A stretch of DNA of 64,000 bases from Nocardiopsis ganjiahuensis DSM 45031 (GCF_000341085.1 NZ_ANBA01000033.1:1-64000); one strand, 5' to 3'; positions 8,129-17,789 are shown, numbered from the stretch's first letter. The notes: a model not told the origin generated them from the letters alone. Numbers and translations: made by a program.

Positions 8129-9805
8129 GTGAGTACGCCAGGATCTCCCCCCGACAGAGGCCGGCAGTCGAAGCGGTCCAAGTCCACCAACGACGGCGGT
8201 CCCGGGAGCGTGCCCGCGTCACCTCCGGAGGAGGTGACCGGCCGCCCGGTCTACTCCACCGGCGGGATCGCCGCGGCCTCGGCCGCCGGTATCGGGCTGG
8301 CGGTGATCGTCACCCTCACCATGGTCGGCTGGGTCGCCGCCCCCCACGACACCTTCGGCGAGGACATCGTCGAGCTGCTGCGCGGCGCCGTCCTGGCCTG
8401 GCTGGTGGGCCACCACGTCTCCTTCACCGTCGCCGAGGGGCAGATCAGCCTGCTGCCCCTGGGGCTGGTGCTGCTGCCGGGGCTGCTGCTGTACCGGTTC
8501 GGCCGCTGGCTGGCGCGCAGCTGCGAGATCGCGCGGCTCCGGCACGTCTACCGGGCCGCGTTGGCGATCGCCGGGCCCTACGCGGCGATCGCGGGCACGC
8601 TCGCGCTGCTGGCGCAGACCGACGAGGTCGAGCCGAGTATGCCGCGCGCGCTCCTCATGGGGTTCGTGATCGCTTTCCTCGCCGGTGGGCTGGGCGTACT
8701 CCGCCAGCTCATGAGGGACAAGGGTGTGGCCGCGGGCGACCTGCTCGACCTCATGCCCGCCCGGTCGCGGTCGCTGCTGGTGGGCATGCTCGCGTCGACG
8801 GGGACCCTGCTGGCCGGGGGGTTGGTGCTGTTCCTGGTGGCGCTGGCGGTGAACCTGCCCGAGGCCGTGGACGTCACGCGCACGCTCGCACCGGGGGTGG
8901 TCGGCGGTGTGCTGCTGCTGATCGTGCAGTTGGCCTACCTGCCCAACGCGGTGGTCTTCGCGGTCTGTTACGCGCTCGGCCCGGGGTTCGGGATGGGAGC
9001 GGCGACGGTGGTCGCACCGACCGGGGTGTCGCTGGGTGCGCTGCCCGCGCTGCCGATGCTGGCGGCGCTGCCCGCCAACGGGGCCGCCCCGGTGCTGTCG
9101 CTGACGGCGCTGGTGGTGCCGTTCGTCGCGGGTGCGGTCGGCGGGATGCTGACCCAGCGCAGCGCGCCGGACGTGGTCAGCGAGGCGGCGCCCCTGTGGG
9201 GGTTCGTGTGCGGTGTGACGACGGGGATGCTGTGCGCGGCCCTGGCCGGGACCGCGGGCGGGTCCCTGGGCGCCCAGCGGCTCAGCGAGATCGGCCCCTC
9301 CGCCTGGCAGGTCGGCCTGGTGGCCGCCCTGGAGGTGGGTGTGGCCGCGGCGGTGGCGGCGTGGATCGCGAACTGGTGGTACACCCGCAAGCTGACCCGG
9401 GAGGTCGTCACCCAGCGGGAGGAGGCCCGGTCGGAGAAGCGGCCCGAACCCTCCGCCCCGGTGGTGGAGCTGCCCACCGACGTCCCCGTGGGCAAGGGGC
9501 TGGCCACGGTCACGGCGCTGCGCCCCCGCGAGGAGCCCGAGGAGGACGCCGGGGCGCCGGAGGAGCCGACCATCGTGGAGCGCCGCGCCGAGGTGCGGCG
9601 CACGCGTGAGGCCCGCAAACGGGACCGCGTGGTCGAGCGCCGGGCCCGCAGCGAGGCCCGCCGGGAGCTGCGTGAGCAGCGCCGCGCGGCCAGGCGGGCC
9701 GAGGGCGGCTGGTGGCGCCGGGGGAGGGCGGACGAGGAGTCCGAGGAGGAGATGTACGGCATCACCTACGAGGCCTCTCCGGAGGAGATCGACCAGCGCA
9801 GCTGA
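8129..9805 (+). CDS. perM: DUF6350 / PerM-like cell division membrane protein
   Basis: The 558-aa integral membrane protein has about nine to ten hydrophobic helices between residues 45 and 420, and a long charged Arg/Glu-rich cytoplasmic tail (about 430-558). It matches the actinobacterial DUF6350 family, whose M. tuberculosis member PerM (Rv0955) stabilises the divisome during stress and lies just after sucCD. The GTG at 8129 (VSTPGSPPDRGRQSK) is chosen because the residues before it are low-complexity and non-homologous in style. No good ribosome site is seen, so the message may be nearly leaderless. The family call is by overall character and synteny, so the symbol is tentative. Confidence 0.75.
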   Translation: MSTPGSPPDRGRQSKRSKSTNDGGPGSVPASPPEEVTGRPVYSTGGIAAASAAGIGLAVIVTLTMVGWVAAPHDTFGEDIVELLRGAVLAWLVGHHVSFTVAEGQISLLPLGLVLLPGLLLYRFGRWLARSCEIARLRHVYRAALAIAGPYAAIAGTLALLAQTDEVEPSMPRALLMGFVIAFLAGGLGVLRQLMRDKGVAAGDLLDLMPARSRSLLVGMLASTGTLLAGGLVLFLVALAVNLPEAVDVTRTLAPGVVGGVLLLIVQLAYLPNAVVFAVCYALGPGFGMGAATVVAPTGVSLGALPALPMLAALPANGAAPVLSLTALVVPFVAGAVGGMLTQRSAPDVVSEAAPLWGFVCGVTTGMLCAALAGTAGGSLGAQRLSEIGPSAWQVGLVAALEVGVAAAVAAWIANWWYTRKLTREVVTQREEARSEKRPEPSAPVVELPTDVPVGKGLATVTALRPREEPEEDAGAPEEPTIVERRAEVRRTREARKRDRVVERRARSEARRELREQRRAARRAEGGWWRRGRADEESEEEMYGITYEASPEEIDQRS

Positions 9806-9809
9806 GGGG

Positions 9810-10352
9810 TCAGTGCCGGGCGGAGGTCCGGTTCCGGCGCTTTCGCGCCCGGCGCCGCTGCTTGGGGGTCATGTCCTGTGACGCTTTCGGTGCCGGGGCC
9901 TGAGGGAGGGTTTCGGGGCGGCGGCGCGGCCGGGGCAGGACCGTCATCACGGAGGCGGCCAGCCCGCCCGCGCCGAGCAGCAGAAGGAACACCCCGGTAG
10001 CGGTGACGCTCGCTTCGGAGTTCCTGCGCGAGTTGGCGAACTCCGTGTTCACCGCTGAGGCCGGGTCCCAGAGCAGGACCAGGCCGGCGCAGAGGAAGCC
10101 CAGGGCCAGGGGTGCCACGCCCAGAGGCCACCACTTCAGCCGGTGCCGGGGCGCCAAGAGGGCGAACCCGAGTACTGAGCCCATGAGTGCGGTCAGTGCC
10201 GCGAAGGTTGCCTCGAGAAGGTCCGGAGACGCGGAGACCAGTTCACGGTGTGCTCCGAAGGCGCCCACGGGGACCAGGAGCAGGCAGGCCGCACCCGCCC
10301 ACGGGGCCCAGGGGCCGCGCGGGTCGGCCCGGAGGGCGCGCTGTTTCGACAT
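9810..10352 (-). CDS. Hypothetical membrane protein
   Basis: The 180-aa protein has four predicted membrane helices (about 15-33, 45-66, 74-95 and 117-138) and a strongly basic C-terminal tail (KQRRRARKRRNRTSARH) likely to face the cytoplasm. I do not recognise a family. It is convergent with perM, with 4 bp between the stops, and lies downstream of mfd on the same strand but behind a strong terminator, so it is probably transcribed separately. Confidence 0.7.
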   Translation of the reverse strand: MSKQRALRADPRGPWAPWAGAACLLLVPVGAFGAHRELVSASPDLLEATFAALTALMGSVLGFALLAPRHRLKWWPLGVAPLALGFLCAGLVLLWDPASAVNTEFANSRRNSEASVTATGVFLLLLGAGGLAASVMTVLPRPRRRPETLPQAPAPKASQDMTPKQRRRARKRRNRTSARH

Positions 10353-10366
10353 GGCGGGCAGTGTAA

Positions 10367-10409
10367 CCGCGCTGTACCGGCCGGGCGGGACCCGACCGGT
10401 ACAGCGCGG
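10367..10409. terminator. Hairpin terminator downstream of mfd
   Basis: Perfect 14-bp inverted repeat CCGCGCTGTACCGG / CCGGTACAGCGCGG with a 15-nt loop, 13 bp past the mfd stop. No U-tract follows on either strand, which is common in this phylum. Confidence 0.75.
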
Positions 10410-10422
10410 CTCTTCTGTCCGG

Positions 10423-13400
10423 CTACTCGCCCTTCGGCCGGGCCTTGCGCTTGTCCGGCTCGAAGATGTTGTTCACCAGGTCCGTGCACCACTTGAGCAG
10501 TTCGAGGTCGCGCAGCGGCTTGCCGCCCATCCCGCCGGCCTTGGGGACCGGGACCAGGAGGGTCTTCGCGGACTCCTTCCGGATGGACTTGGGGTACATC
10601 CGCCGCAGCCGCAGCTCCTGGGACTCGCGCAGCTCCACCGGGGAGAACCGGATCTGGTTGCCCTGCATGACCACGTCCGCCAGACCCGCGGACTTGGCCA
10701 GCACGCGGAACCGGGCCACCGCCATGAGGTTGTCCACCGGCTGCGGCGGGGCGCCGAAGCGGTCGGTGAGCTCCTCGTAGGCGGCCAGGATGTCCGCCTC
10801 GCTGGTGACACTGGCGATCCGCTTGTACGACTGCAGGCGCAGCCGCTCCCCGGGCACGTAGTCGTGCGGGATGTGCGCGTTGATCGGCAGCTCGACCTTG
10901 GTCTCGATCTCCGCGGCCGCCTCCGGGTCGCCCTTGAGCTCGGCCACGGCCTCGCCGACCATGCGCACGTACAGGTCGAAGCCCACGCCCGCGATGGTCC
11001 CGGACTGCTCCGCGCCCAGGATGTTGCCCGCGCCCCGGATCTCCAGGTCCTTCATGGCCACGTACATGCCCGCGCCCATCTCGGTGTGCTGGGCCACCGT
11101 CGCGAGCCGCTCGTAGGCGGTCTCGGTCAGCGGCCGCTCCGGCGGGTACAGGAAGTACGCGTAGGCGCGGTCGCGGCCGCGGCCCACCCGGCCGCGCAGC
11201 TGGTGCAGCTGGGACAGGCCGTAGGTGTCGGCGCGGTCGATGATCAGCGTGTTCGCGTTGGGCACGTCCAGGCCGGACTCGACGATGGTCGTGGAGACCA
11301 GGACGTCGAAGTTCTTCTCCCAGAAGTCGACCATGACCTTCTCGAGCTGCTGCTCGTTCATCTGGCCGTGCGCGTACGCCACCCGGGCCTCGGGCACCAG
11401 GCGCTTGATGGACGCCGCCACCTTGTCGATGGACGCCACCCGGTTGTGCACGAAGAACACCTGTCCCTCGCGCATCAGCTCGCGCCGGATCGCCGCGGTG
11501 ATCTGCTTGTCCTCGTAGGGCCCGACGAAGGTGAGCACCGGGTGGCGCTCCTCCGGCGGGGTGAGGATCGTGGTCATCTCGCGGATGCCCGTCAGACCCA
11601 TCTCCAGGGTGCGCGGGATGGGCGTGGCCGACATCGCCAGCACGTCCACCTGGGTGCGCAGCCGTTTCAGGGCTTCCTTGTGCTCGACACCGAAGCGCTG
11701 CTCCTCGTCGATGATGACCAGGCCCAGGTCCTTGAACCGGGTCTCCTGGGAGAGCAGCCGGTGCGTGCCGATGACCACGTCGACCTCGCCGGTGCGCAGC
11801 CCTTCACGGGTCGCCTCGACCTCGCCGTCGGTCTGGAACCGCGACATCGGCTTGACCGTGACGGGGAAGGAGGCGTAGCGCTCGGAGAACGTGGACAGGT
11901 GCTGCTGGACCAGCAGGGTGGTGGGCACCAGCAGGGCCACCTGCTTGCCGTCCTGCACCGCCTTGAACGCGGCGCGCACGGCCACCTCGGTCTTGCCGTA
12001 ACCCACGTCGCCGCAGATCAGCCGGTCCATCGGGACCGACTTCGACATGTCCTTCTTGACCTCGTCGATCGCGGCCAGCTGGTCGGGCGTCTCCACGTAC
12101 GGGAAGGCGTCCTCGAGCTCGTTCTGCCACGGGGTGTCCGGGCCGAAGGCGTGCCCCGGCGAGGCCTGCCGCGCCGAGTACAGGCGGATCAGGTCGCCGG
12201 CGATCTCGCGGACGACCTTGCGGGCCCGGCTCTTGGCCTTGCTCCACTCGGCGCCGCCCATCTTGGACAGCGTCGGAGCCTCGCCGCCCACGTACCGGGT
12301 GACCTCGCTGAGCTGCTCGGTCGGTACGAACAGGCGGTCACCGGGCTGGCCGCGCTTGGAGGGCGCGTACTCGATGAGCAGGTACTCGCGGGTGGCGCCC
12401 TGGATCTGGCGGCTCACCATCTCCAGGTAGCGGCCCACACCGTGCTGTTCGTGGACGACGTAGTCGCCGGGCTTGAGCTGGAGGGGGTCGACCGTGCCCT
12501 TGCGGCGGCTGGGCATGCGGCGCATGTCGCGGGTGGAGGACTTCTGCCCCACCAGGTCGGTCTCGGTGAGCACCACCGTGTGCACCGACCGCAGCAGGAA
12601 GCCGTGGTCGACCAGCCCGGTGGTGACGGTGGCGATCGCCTCCTTGGGCGGCTCCGCGAGGTCCGCGGAGAGCGTGGCGCCCAGTCCGGCGTCCTTGAGC
12701 ATCGCGACCAGCCGCTCGGCCGGTCCGTGCCCCTGGGTGACCAGCACGACGCTCCAGTTGTCGTGCAGCCAGCTCTTGACGTCGGCCAGGGCCCGCTCGG
12801 TGTCGCCGCGGTAGGAGTCGGCGGGCACCGCGCCCACCACGACCGCGTCGTCCGCCTCGCCCGCCTCCTTGTCCGCGCTGCCCTCGCCGGCGCTGAACGG
12901 GGTCAGCCCCCACCAGGGCAGGTCCAGGCCCGTGGCCACCGAACGCAGCTCGGAGATGGACATGTAGGCGGACTCGCCGAGGTCGATGGGGGCCTCGCCG
13001 CCCGAGGCGGCGTTGATCCAGGACGCGTCCAGGAACTCGGCGCTGGTGGCCTCCAGCTCCACGGCGCGGGTGCGGATGCGCTCGGGGTCGCAGCCCACCA
13101 CCATCGCGTTCGGGGGCAGGTACTCGAGGAACGGCTCCATGCTCTCGGCGAGCACGGGGGCAAACGCCTCCATGCCCTCCACGGAGACGCCGTCGGCGAT
13201 CTTGTTCAGGACCTCGGCCAGTGAGGGGTGCTCCTCGGCCAGGGCCCGGGCGCGCTCGCGCACGGTGTCGGTGAGCAGCAGCTCCCGGCACGGCGGCGCG
13301 AACAGGCCGGAGGCGGCGCTGGTGCGCGGACCGGCCCCGTCCCCGCCGTCGGCGGGGGAGATGGAGCGCTGGTCGGCGACCTGGAAGTAGCGGATGTCCT

Positions 13401-14043
13401 CGACGGTGTCGCCCCAGAACTCCAACCGGAGCGGGTGCTCCTCGGTGGGCGGGAAGACGTCCAGGATGCCGCCGCGCACGGCCATGTCGCCGCGCTTCTC
13501 CACCAGGTCCACGCGGGCGTAGCCGGTGTTGGTCAGGGCGCTGACCACCTCCTCCAGCTCCACCTCGTCCCCGGGCCGAATCCGGACCGGTTCCAGGTCG
13601 CCGAGCCCGGCGACCAGTGGTTGGAGGACGCTGCGGACCGGGGCCACCACCACCCGCAAGGGGGTGGTGAGCGGGTCGGAGGGGTCCGGGTGCGCCAGTC
13701 TGCGCAGCACCGCCAGGCGCTGGCCGACGGTGTCCGAGCGCGGGGAGAGCCGTTCGTGCGGAAGGGTCTCCCAGGCGGGGAAGAGCGCGACCGAGTCCTC
13801 GGGCAGCAGTGAGCCGAGCGCGTCGGTCAGGTCGGCGGCCTCCCGCTCGGTGGCGGTGACGGCGAGGACCGGCCGGTTCGCGCCCACGGGGGCGTCGGCG
13901 GCCAGCGCCCCCACCATGAAGGGTCGCAGTGCCGCCGGGGCGACGAGGTCGAGATGGGGATCGCGTCCGCTTCGAGCGGTTTCGATCGCGCTGTGGAGAG
14001 CCGGGTCTTGGGAGACGTCGGCGAGAAGTCCAATGAGGCTCAT
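10423..14043 (-). CDS. mfd: Transcription-repair coupling factor
   Basis: This 1206-aa ATP-dependent translocase removes RNA polymerase stalled at lesions and recruits UvrA. Domains in order: a UvrB-like damage module (about 30-380), an RNA-polymerase-interaction segment around 480-560 (PGDYVVHEQHGVGRYL), RecG-like SF2 helicase lobes with Walker A GDVGYGKTEVA and DEEQ box IIDEEQRFG, motif QLRGRVGRG, and the C-terminal regulatory TRCF domain. Length is normal. It is followed in the conserved mfd-mazG-eno neighbourhood by genes on the other strand. The start is ATG at 14043. Confidence 0.98.
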   Translation of the reverse strand: MSLIGLLADVSQDPALHSAIETARSGRDPHLDLVAPAALRPFMVGALAADAPVGANRPVLAVTATEREAADLTDALGSLLPEDSVALFPAWETLPHERLSPRSDTVGQRLAVLRRLAHPDPSDPLTTPLRVVVAPVRSVLQPLVAGLGDLEPVRIRPGDEVELEEVVSALTNTGYARVDLVEKRGDMAVRGGILDVFPPTEEHPLRLEFWGDTVEDIRYFQVADQRSISPADGGDGAGPRTSAASGLFAPPCRELLLTDTVRERARALAEEHPSLAEVLNKIADGVSVEGMEAFAPVLAESMEPFLEYLPPNAMVVGCDPERIRTRAVELEATSAEFLDASWINAASGGEAPIDLGESAYMSISELRSVATGLDLPWWGLTPFSAGEGSADKEAGEADDAVVVGAVPADSYRGDTERALADVKSWLHDNWSVVLVTQGHGPAERLVAMLKDAGLGATLSADLAEPPKEAIATVTTGLVDHGFLLRSVHTVVLTETDLVGQKSSTRDMRRMPSRRKGTVDPLQLKPGDYVVHEQHGVGRYLEMVSRQIQGATREYLLIEYAPSKRGQPGDRLFVPTEQLSEVTRYVGGEAPTLSKMGGAEWSKAKSRARKVVREIAGDLIRLYSARQASPGHAFGPDTPWQNELEDAFPYVETPDQLAAIDEVKKDMSKSVPMDRLICGDVGYGKTEVAVRAAFKAVQDGKQVALLVPTTLLVQQHLSTFSERYASFPVTVKPMSRFQTDGEVEATREGLRTGEVDVVIGTHRLLSQETRFKDLGLVIIDEEQRFGVEHKEALKRLRTQVDVLAMSATPIPRTLEMGLTGIREMTTILTPPEERHPVLTFVGPYEDKQITAAIRRELMREGQVFFVHNRVASIDKVAASIKRLVPEARVAYAHGQMNEQQLEKVMVDFWEKNFDVLVSTTIVESGLDVPNANTLIIDRADTYGLSQLHQLRGRVGRGRDRAYAYFLYPPERPLTETAYERLATVAQHTEMGAGMYVAMKDLEIRGAGNILGAEQSGTIAGVGFDLYVRMVGEAVAELKGDPEAAAEIETKVELPINAHIPHDYVPGERLRLQSYKRIASVTSEADILAAYEELTDRFGAPPQPVDNLMAVARFRVLAKSAGLADVVMQGNQIRFSPVELRESQELRLRRMYPKSIRKESAKTLLVPVPKAGGMGGKPLRDLELLKWCTDLVNNIFEPDKRKARPKGE

Positions 14044-14531
14044 AGCACCAGGAATGAGAGTGGTCCGGTTCAGGCGTCGCGTCCTGCGGTGAGGTCGCTT
14101 CCTGCGGTTTGTACGGTGGCGGGGCCCTTGGGGCCGCGGTCCCCTCCGCGGCCTGCCCTGACGCCGGACACGCGCGTGCGTGCGGCGGGCACGGTTGCCA
14201 CCGTCCCGCGGGTCGCTGGGGACGGTCCGTACGTGAGCGGTGACGGTACGGGCGGCCGTGTCTGGATCGGCGTGGCCACCCGGTTCCCCTCAGCTTATCC
14301 AGTCCCACCGTCACGCGCGGGCCGGGTTCGGGGGTCGGCGGTTCGGGACTCCTGTGTCGGCCCCCGGGGCCCGGTCCCGGGGGACCTGAGCGGGTCACGC
14401 TCATGAGAACCCGCTCTGAGCAGGACCTATTCCGAATCGGGAACCGCAGCGCCGGGTTGGGGGCCCGTTCGGGCATACGCTGGACGCGTTTCTTCGACAG
14501 TCCCAGTGAAGAGTCCGAGGAGAGGATACGC
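14044..14531. other. Divergent intergenic region between mfd and the adenylylsulfate kinase gene
   Basis: This 488-bp region must contain both outward promoters. I see no coding frame, no convincing promoter hexamers and no strong palindromic operator. The clear signal is the ribosome site GAGGAGAGG at about 14516-14525 for the rightward gene. Confidence 0.4.
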
Positions 14532-16154
14532 GTGGTGAGTGCCCACAGGCAGGGGAACGGGGCGGCCGAGGACACCGGCCGACCGACCGCTCCGGTCTTC
14601 GCCCCAGGTCCGGACGGGCTCGCCCACCTGGAACTCATTCTCAGCGGTGCCTACCCGCTGCCCGGTTTCATGACCCGGGACGAGGCGGAGTCGGTGGTGC
14701 GCCGGGGGCGTCTCCCCGACGGCCGCCCCTGGCCGGTTCCGGTCACCCTGGAGGTGCCGGAGGAGCTGGTGGGGCAGGAGCGCCTCACCCTCACCGACCT
14801 GGAGGGGGCCCCGCTCGCGGAGCTGTCGGTCCGCGAGCACTGGGAGCGCCGTGAGGACGCCGAGGGCGCCGGGGGAGGCGCGACCCGTCACCACCTGGCC
14901 GGTGACGTCACCCTGCTGCGCCCGGCCACCTACGGGGTCCTGCGGGAACTACGGCCCACCCCCGCCGAGGTGCGCGCCCAGAGCGAGCTCGAACTCTCCT
15001 CGGGCCGTCCCCTGCTGGCCGTGGTCACCGACCGGCCCCTGCACCACCGGGCCCTGCACCAGGTCCGGGCCGAGGCCGAGGCACTGGGCCGCGACGGCGA
15101 ACGCGCCGAGGTCCTGGTCGTCGTCGACACCGGCCTGCACGACGAGGGCCTGGCCGCCGCGGTCCTGGCCGCCGAGCCGCTGCTGCCGCCCCGGAGCTCG
15201 TTCGTCGTGGTCACCCTGCCCCGGGCCGAGGCGCGCGCCGCCGGGCCCCTGGGCGGGGCCTGGACCGAGCGTGACACGGCCCTGGCCGCCCACGTCGCCT
15301 CGGCCTACGGCGCCACCCACCTGCTGCTCGAGGCCGGAGGCCGGGGGCCCGAGACCGAGCGGGTCATGGCGCTCCGACCCCCGTTGACCGTCCTGGACCC
15401 CGAGCCCTGGACGTACGACTCCTGCGAGGCGCTCTGGAAGCCCGTCACCCACGTCGACCCGCGTGAGGCCCTCCCCGAGCTCACCGACGAACAGGTCGAG
15501 GCGGAGCTCGCGCACGGGCGGGAGCTGCCCGCCTGGTTCACCCCCGCCAGGGTCGGCGCCGAACTGGCCCGCCTGCGCCCGGCGCGCACCGAACGAGGGG
15601 TCACCCTGCTGTTCACCGGCCTGTCCGGGTCGGGCAAGTCCACCATCGCCCGGGGCGTGTGCGACGGGATCCGCCGCTCCGGACGCACGGTGAGCCTGCT
15701 CGACGGCGACGTGGTGCGCCGCATGCTCTCCAAGGGGCTCACCTTCTCCAGGGCGGACCGCGAACTCAACATCCGGCGCATCGGCTACGTCGCCGCGGAG
15801 ATCACCCGCCACGGCGGTGTGGCGGTCTGCGCGCCGATCGCGCCGTACGCCGCCGGACGGGCCGAGGTCCGTGCCATGGTGGAGGAGTTCGGGGACTTCT
15901 TCCTGGTGCACGTGGCCACACCCCTGGAGGAGTGCGAGGCCCGCGACCGCAAGGGCCTCTACGCCAAGGCCAGGGCGGGGGAGATCCCCGAGTTCACCGG
16001 CATCTCCGACCCCTACGAGGAGCCGACCGACGCCGACCTGGTGGTCGACACCGTGGGGACGGACCCCTCCGAGTCCGTGGCCCAGGTGCTGGCCGCCCTG
16101 CGCGAGGGCGGCTGGCTCCCCTCGGACCAGAACGTGAGCGAGGACCGCGTATGA
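14532..16154 (+). CDS. cysC: Adenylyl-sulfate kinase with a degenerate N-terminal ATP-sulfurylase-like domain
   Basis: The 540-aa protein has two parts. The C-terminal 180 residues are a complete APS kinase: P-loop GLSGSGKST (363-371), the DGDVVRRMLSKGLTFSRADRELNIRRIG substrate segment and the lid region DRKGLYAKARAGEIPEFTGISDPYE. This part phosphorylates APS to PAPS. The N-terminal 340 residues resemble ATP sulfurylase (PUA-like start LSGAYPLPGFMTRDEAESVV, then RPLHHRALHQ near 170). However, the usual QxRNPxHxxH nucleotide motif is altered and the GRDHAG motif is absent, so that domain is probably not catalytic. The start is GTG 14532 or 14535 behind a strong GGAGAGG. mazG overlaps its stop in an ATGA. 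Confidence 0.88.
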   Translation: MVSAHRQGNGAAEDTGRPTAPVFAPGPDGLAHLELILSGAYPLPGFMTRDEAESVVRRGRLPDGRPWPVPVTLEVPEELVGQERLTLTDLEGAPLAELSVREHWERREDAEGAGGGATRHHLAGDVTLLRPATYGVLRELRPTPAEVRAQSELELSSGRPLLAVVTDRPLHHRALHQVRAEAEALGRDGERAEVLVVVDTGLHDEGLAAAVLAAEPLLPPRSSFVVVTLPRAEARAAGPLGGAWTERDTALAAHVASAYGATHLLLEAGGRGPETERVMALRPPLTVLDPEPWTYDSCEALWKPVTHVDPREALPELTDEQVEAELAHGRELPAWFTPARVGAELARLRPARTERGVTLLFTGLSGSGKSTIARGVCDGIRRSGRTVSLLDGDVVRRMLSKGLTFSRADRELNIRRIGYVAAEITRHGGVAVCAPIAPYAAGRAEVRAMVEEFGDFFLVHVATPLEECEARDRKGLYAKARAGEIPEFTGISDPYEEPTDADLVVDTVGTDPSESVAQVLAALREGGWLPSDQNVSEDRV

Positions 16155-16936
16155 GTGACCCGAGTGAAGCGTCGGACCCGGCCGGGACCGAGCGGTCCGC
16201 CCCGGTGCCCGGGCACCGGCTGCTGCGCCTGGTCGAGGTGATGGAGACCCTGCGCCGGGAGTGCCCCTGGGACAGTTCGCAGACCCACGAGTCCCTGGCC
16301 AAATACCTGATCCAGGAGTCCTACGAGACCCTGGAGACCATCGAGGACGGTGACTACCCCCAGCTGCGCGAGGAGCTCGGGGACGTGCTGCTGCAGGTGG
16401 TCTTCCACTCCGCGATCGGCGCCGAGCGGCCCGAGGGCGATCCGGCCCGGTTCACCGTGGACGACGTCGCCGACGCCATCATCGACAAGATGACCCGGCG
16501 GCACCCGCACGTGTTCGGCGGCGCGGACGTGTCGGGGACCGACGAGGTGTGGTCGAACTGGGAGGCCATCAAGGCGGCCGAGCGCTCCGCGAAGGCCAAG
16601 GCCGGCGGTGGGTCGGGGGAGACCTCGGTCCTCGACGGGGTGCCCTTCGCCCAGCCCGCGGTGCTGCTGGCCTACGAGCTCCAGAAGCGGGCCGTGCGCA
16701 ACGGTTTCCCCGCTGACCTGGTGGGTGACGACGGGGCCGAGGGCGGAGAGCTGTTCACGGCCGTGGCCGCCGAACGGGACCAGGGCCGTGATCCCGAGAC
16801 CGATCTGCGGCTGGCCGCCCGTCGCTTCGACGCCCGGGTACGCGCGGCGGAGGCCGCCGCGCGCGCCGACGGCCACGAGCCCCGCGAGCTGAGCGACGAG
16901 CAGTGGCGGGAGTACTGGTCGAAGACGGGCGGGTGA
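16151..16936 (+). CDS. mazG: Nucleoside triphosphate pyrophosphohydrolase MazG
   Basis: The 261-aa housecleaning enzyme hydrolyses canonical and damaged NTPs/dNTPs to NMP and PPi. The MazG core at residues 20-120 has the Mg-binding EESYETLE...EELGDVLLQVVFH pattern after RECPWDSSQTHESL, followed by RRHPHVFGG, and a second, shorter MazG-like repeat at the C-terminus. The start ATG at 16151 overlaps the preceding kinase stop by 4 nt, so the two are translationally coupled. mazG next to mfd and eno is a conserved actinobacterial arrangement. Confidence 0.96.
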   Translation: MSDPSEASDPAGTERSAPVPGHRLLRLVEVMETLRRECPWDSSQTHESLAKYLIQESYETLETIEDGDYPQLREELGDVLLQVVFHSAIGAERPEGDPARFTVDDVADAIIDKMTRRHPHVFGGADVSGTDEVWSNWEAIKAAERSAKAKAGGGSGETSVLDGVPFAQPAVLLAYELQKRAVRNGFPADLVGDDGAEGGELFTAVAAERDQGRDPETDLRLAARRFDARVRAAEAAARADGHEPRELSDEQWREYWSKTGG

Positions 16937-17042
16937 GCGGCTCGCGCCGTGGGGCCGCCGACTGCGGGGGCGCGGTCGGCCGCGTCGCCGCAGTCGGTAA
17001 ATCCGGCGACACCGGCGGCCGTCCCCGGGATACTGGGTGCCC

Positions 17043-17789
17043 ATGGACGAGGTCGAAGTCGTTGTCGCCCATTCCGAGCGCACGACGCTGCGCGTCGGCG
17101 ACGTGTTCCTGAAGGTGGACGCCGACCAGGCGCGCATCGACGCCGAGGCCGAGGTCATGTCGATCGCTCCGGTCCCGACCCCGCGGGTCCTGTGGCGCAA
17201 GCCGCACGTGCTCGCGCTCTCAGCGGTTCGGGGCGCGGTGCTCGGGCGCCTCGGCGGTCCGTCGACCGGGTCGCCGGCGGCGTGGGCCGCGGCGGGCGCC
17301 GCCATCCGGCAGCTGCACGACGCGCCGCCGCCTCCCGTGTCCGGGCGGGCGGGCCGGAGCCCCGTCGAGCTGGCGGCGGAACTCGACCACGAGTGCGCGT
17401 TGCTCGTGCGCAGCGGCCTCCTGCCCGCTGACCTGGTCACCCGTAACCGCCAGGTCGCCGAGGCCGCGTTCCGGCCGTGGACGCCGGCGTTCACCCACGG
17501 CGACCTGCAGATCGCGCACGTCTTCCTCGACGGCGACGAGGTCACGGGCATCATCGACTGGTCCGAGGCGGGTCGGGGCGATGCCCTGTACGACCTCGCC
17601 ACCTTCACGCTCGGGCACGAGGACCGCCTCGAGGACCTCCTCGCCGGCTACGGCGCCGACATCGACCTCGACGTGGTCCGCGCGTGGTGGTCGTTGCGCA
17701 GCCTGTTGATCGTTCGCTGGCTGAGCGAGCACGGCTTCGACCCCTTCGAGCCGGGCTGCGAGGTCGACGTGCTGAGGTCCCGGATGTGA
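17043..17789 (+). CDS. APH-family phosphotransferase
   Basis: The 248-aa protein has the aminoglycoside/homoserine-kinase-like fold. The catalytic loop is HGDLQIAHVFLDGDEV near residue 152 (HGDxxxxH with Asp as base). It is followed by IIDWSEAGRGDALYDLA, whose Asp is the metal-binding equivalent of DFG. The N-terminal lobe is short (FLKVDAD carries the putative ATP Lys). Substrates in this family range from antibiotics to small metabolites and cannot be read from the sequence. The ATG at 17043 is chosen over GTG at 17037. It stands alone, 106 bp after mazG, without an obvious partner. Confidence 0.85.
   Translation: MDEVEVVVAHSERTTLRVGDVFLKVDADQARIDAEAEVMSIAPVPTPRVLWRKPHVLALSAVRGAVLGRLGGPSTGSPAAWAAAGAAIRQLHDAPPPPVSGRAGRSPVELAAELDHECALLVRSGLLPADLVTRNRQVAEAAFRPWTPAFTHGDLQIAHVFLDGDEVTGIIDWSEAGRGDALYDLATFTLGHEDRLEDLLAGYGADIDLDVVRAWWSLRSLLIVRWLSEHGFDPFEPGCEVDVLRSRM

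Noticed and set aside
17043..17789. Aminoglycoside resistance gene
   Set aside because: The fold is APH-like, but many family members phosphorylate ordinary metabolites; there are no mobile-element or cluster signs of resistance.
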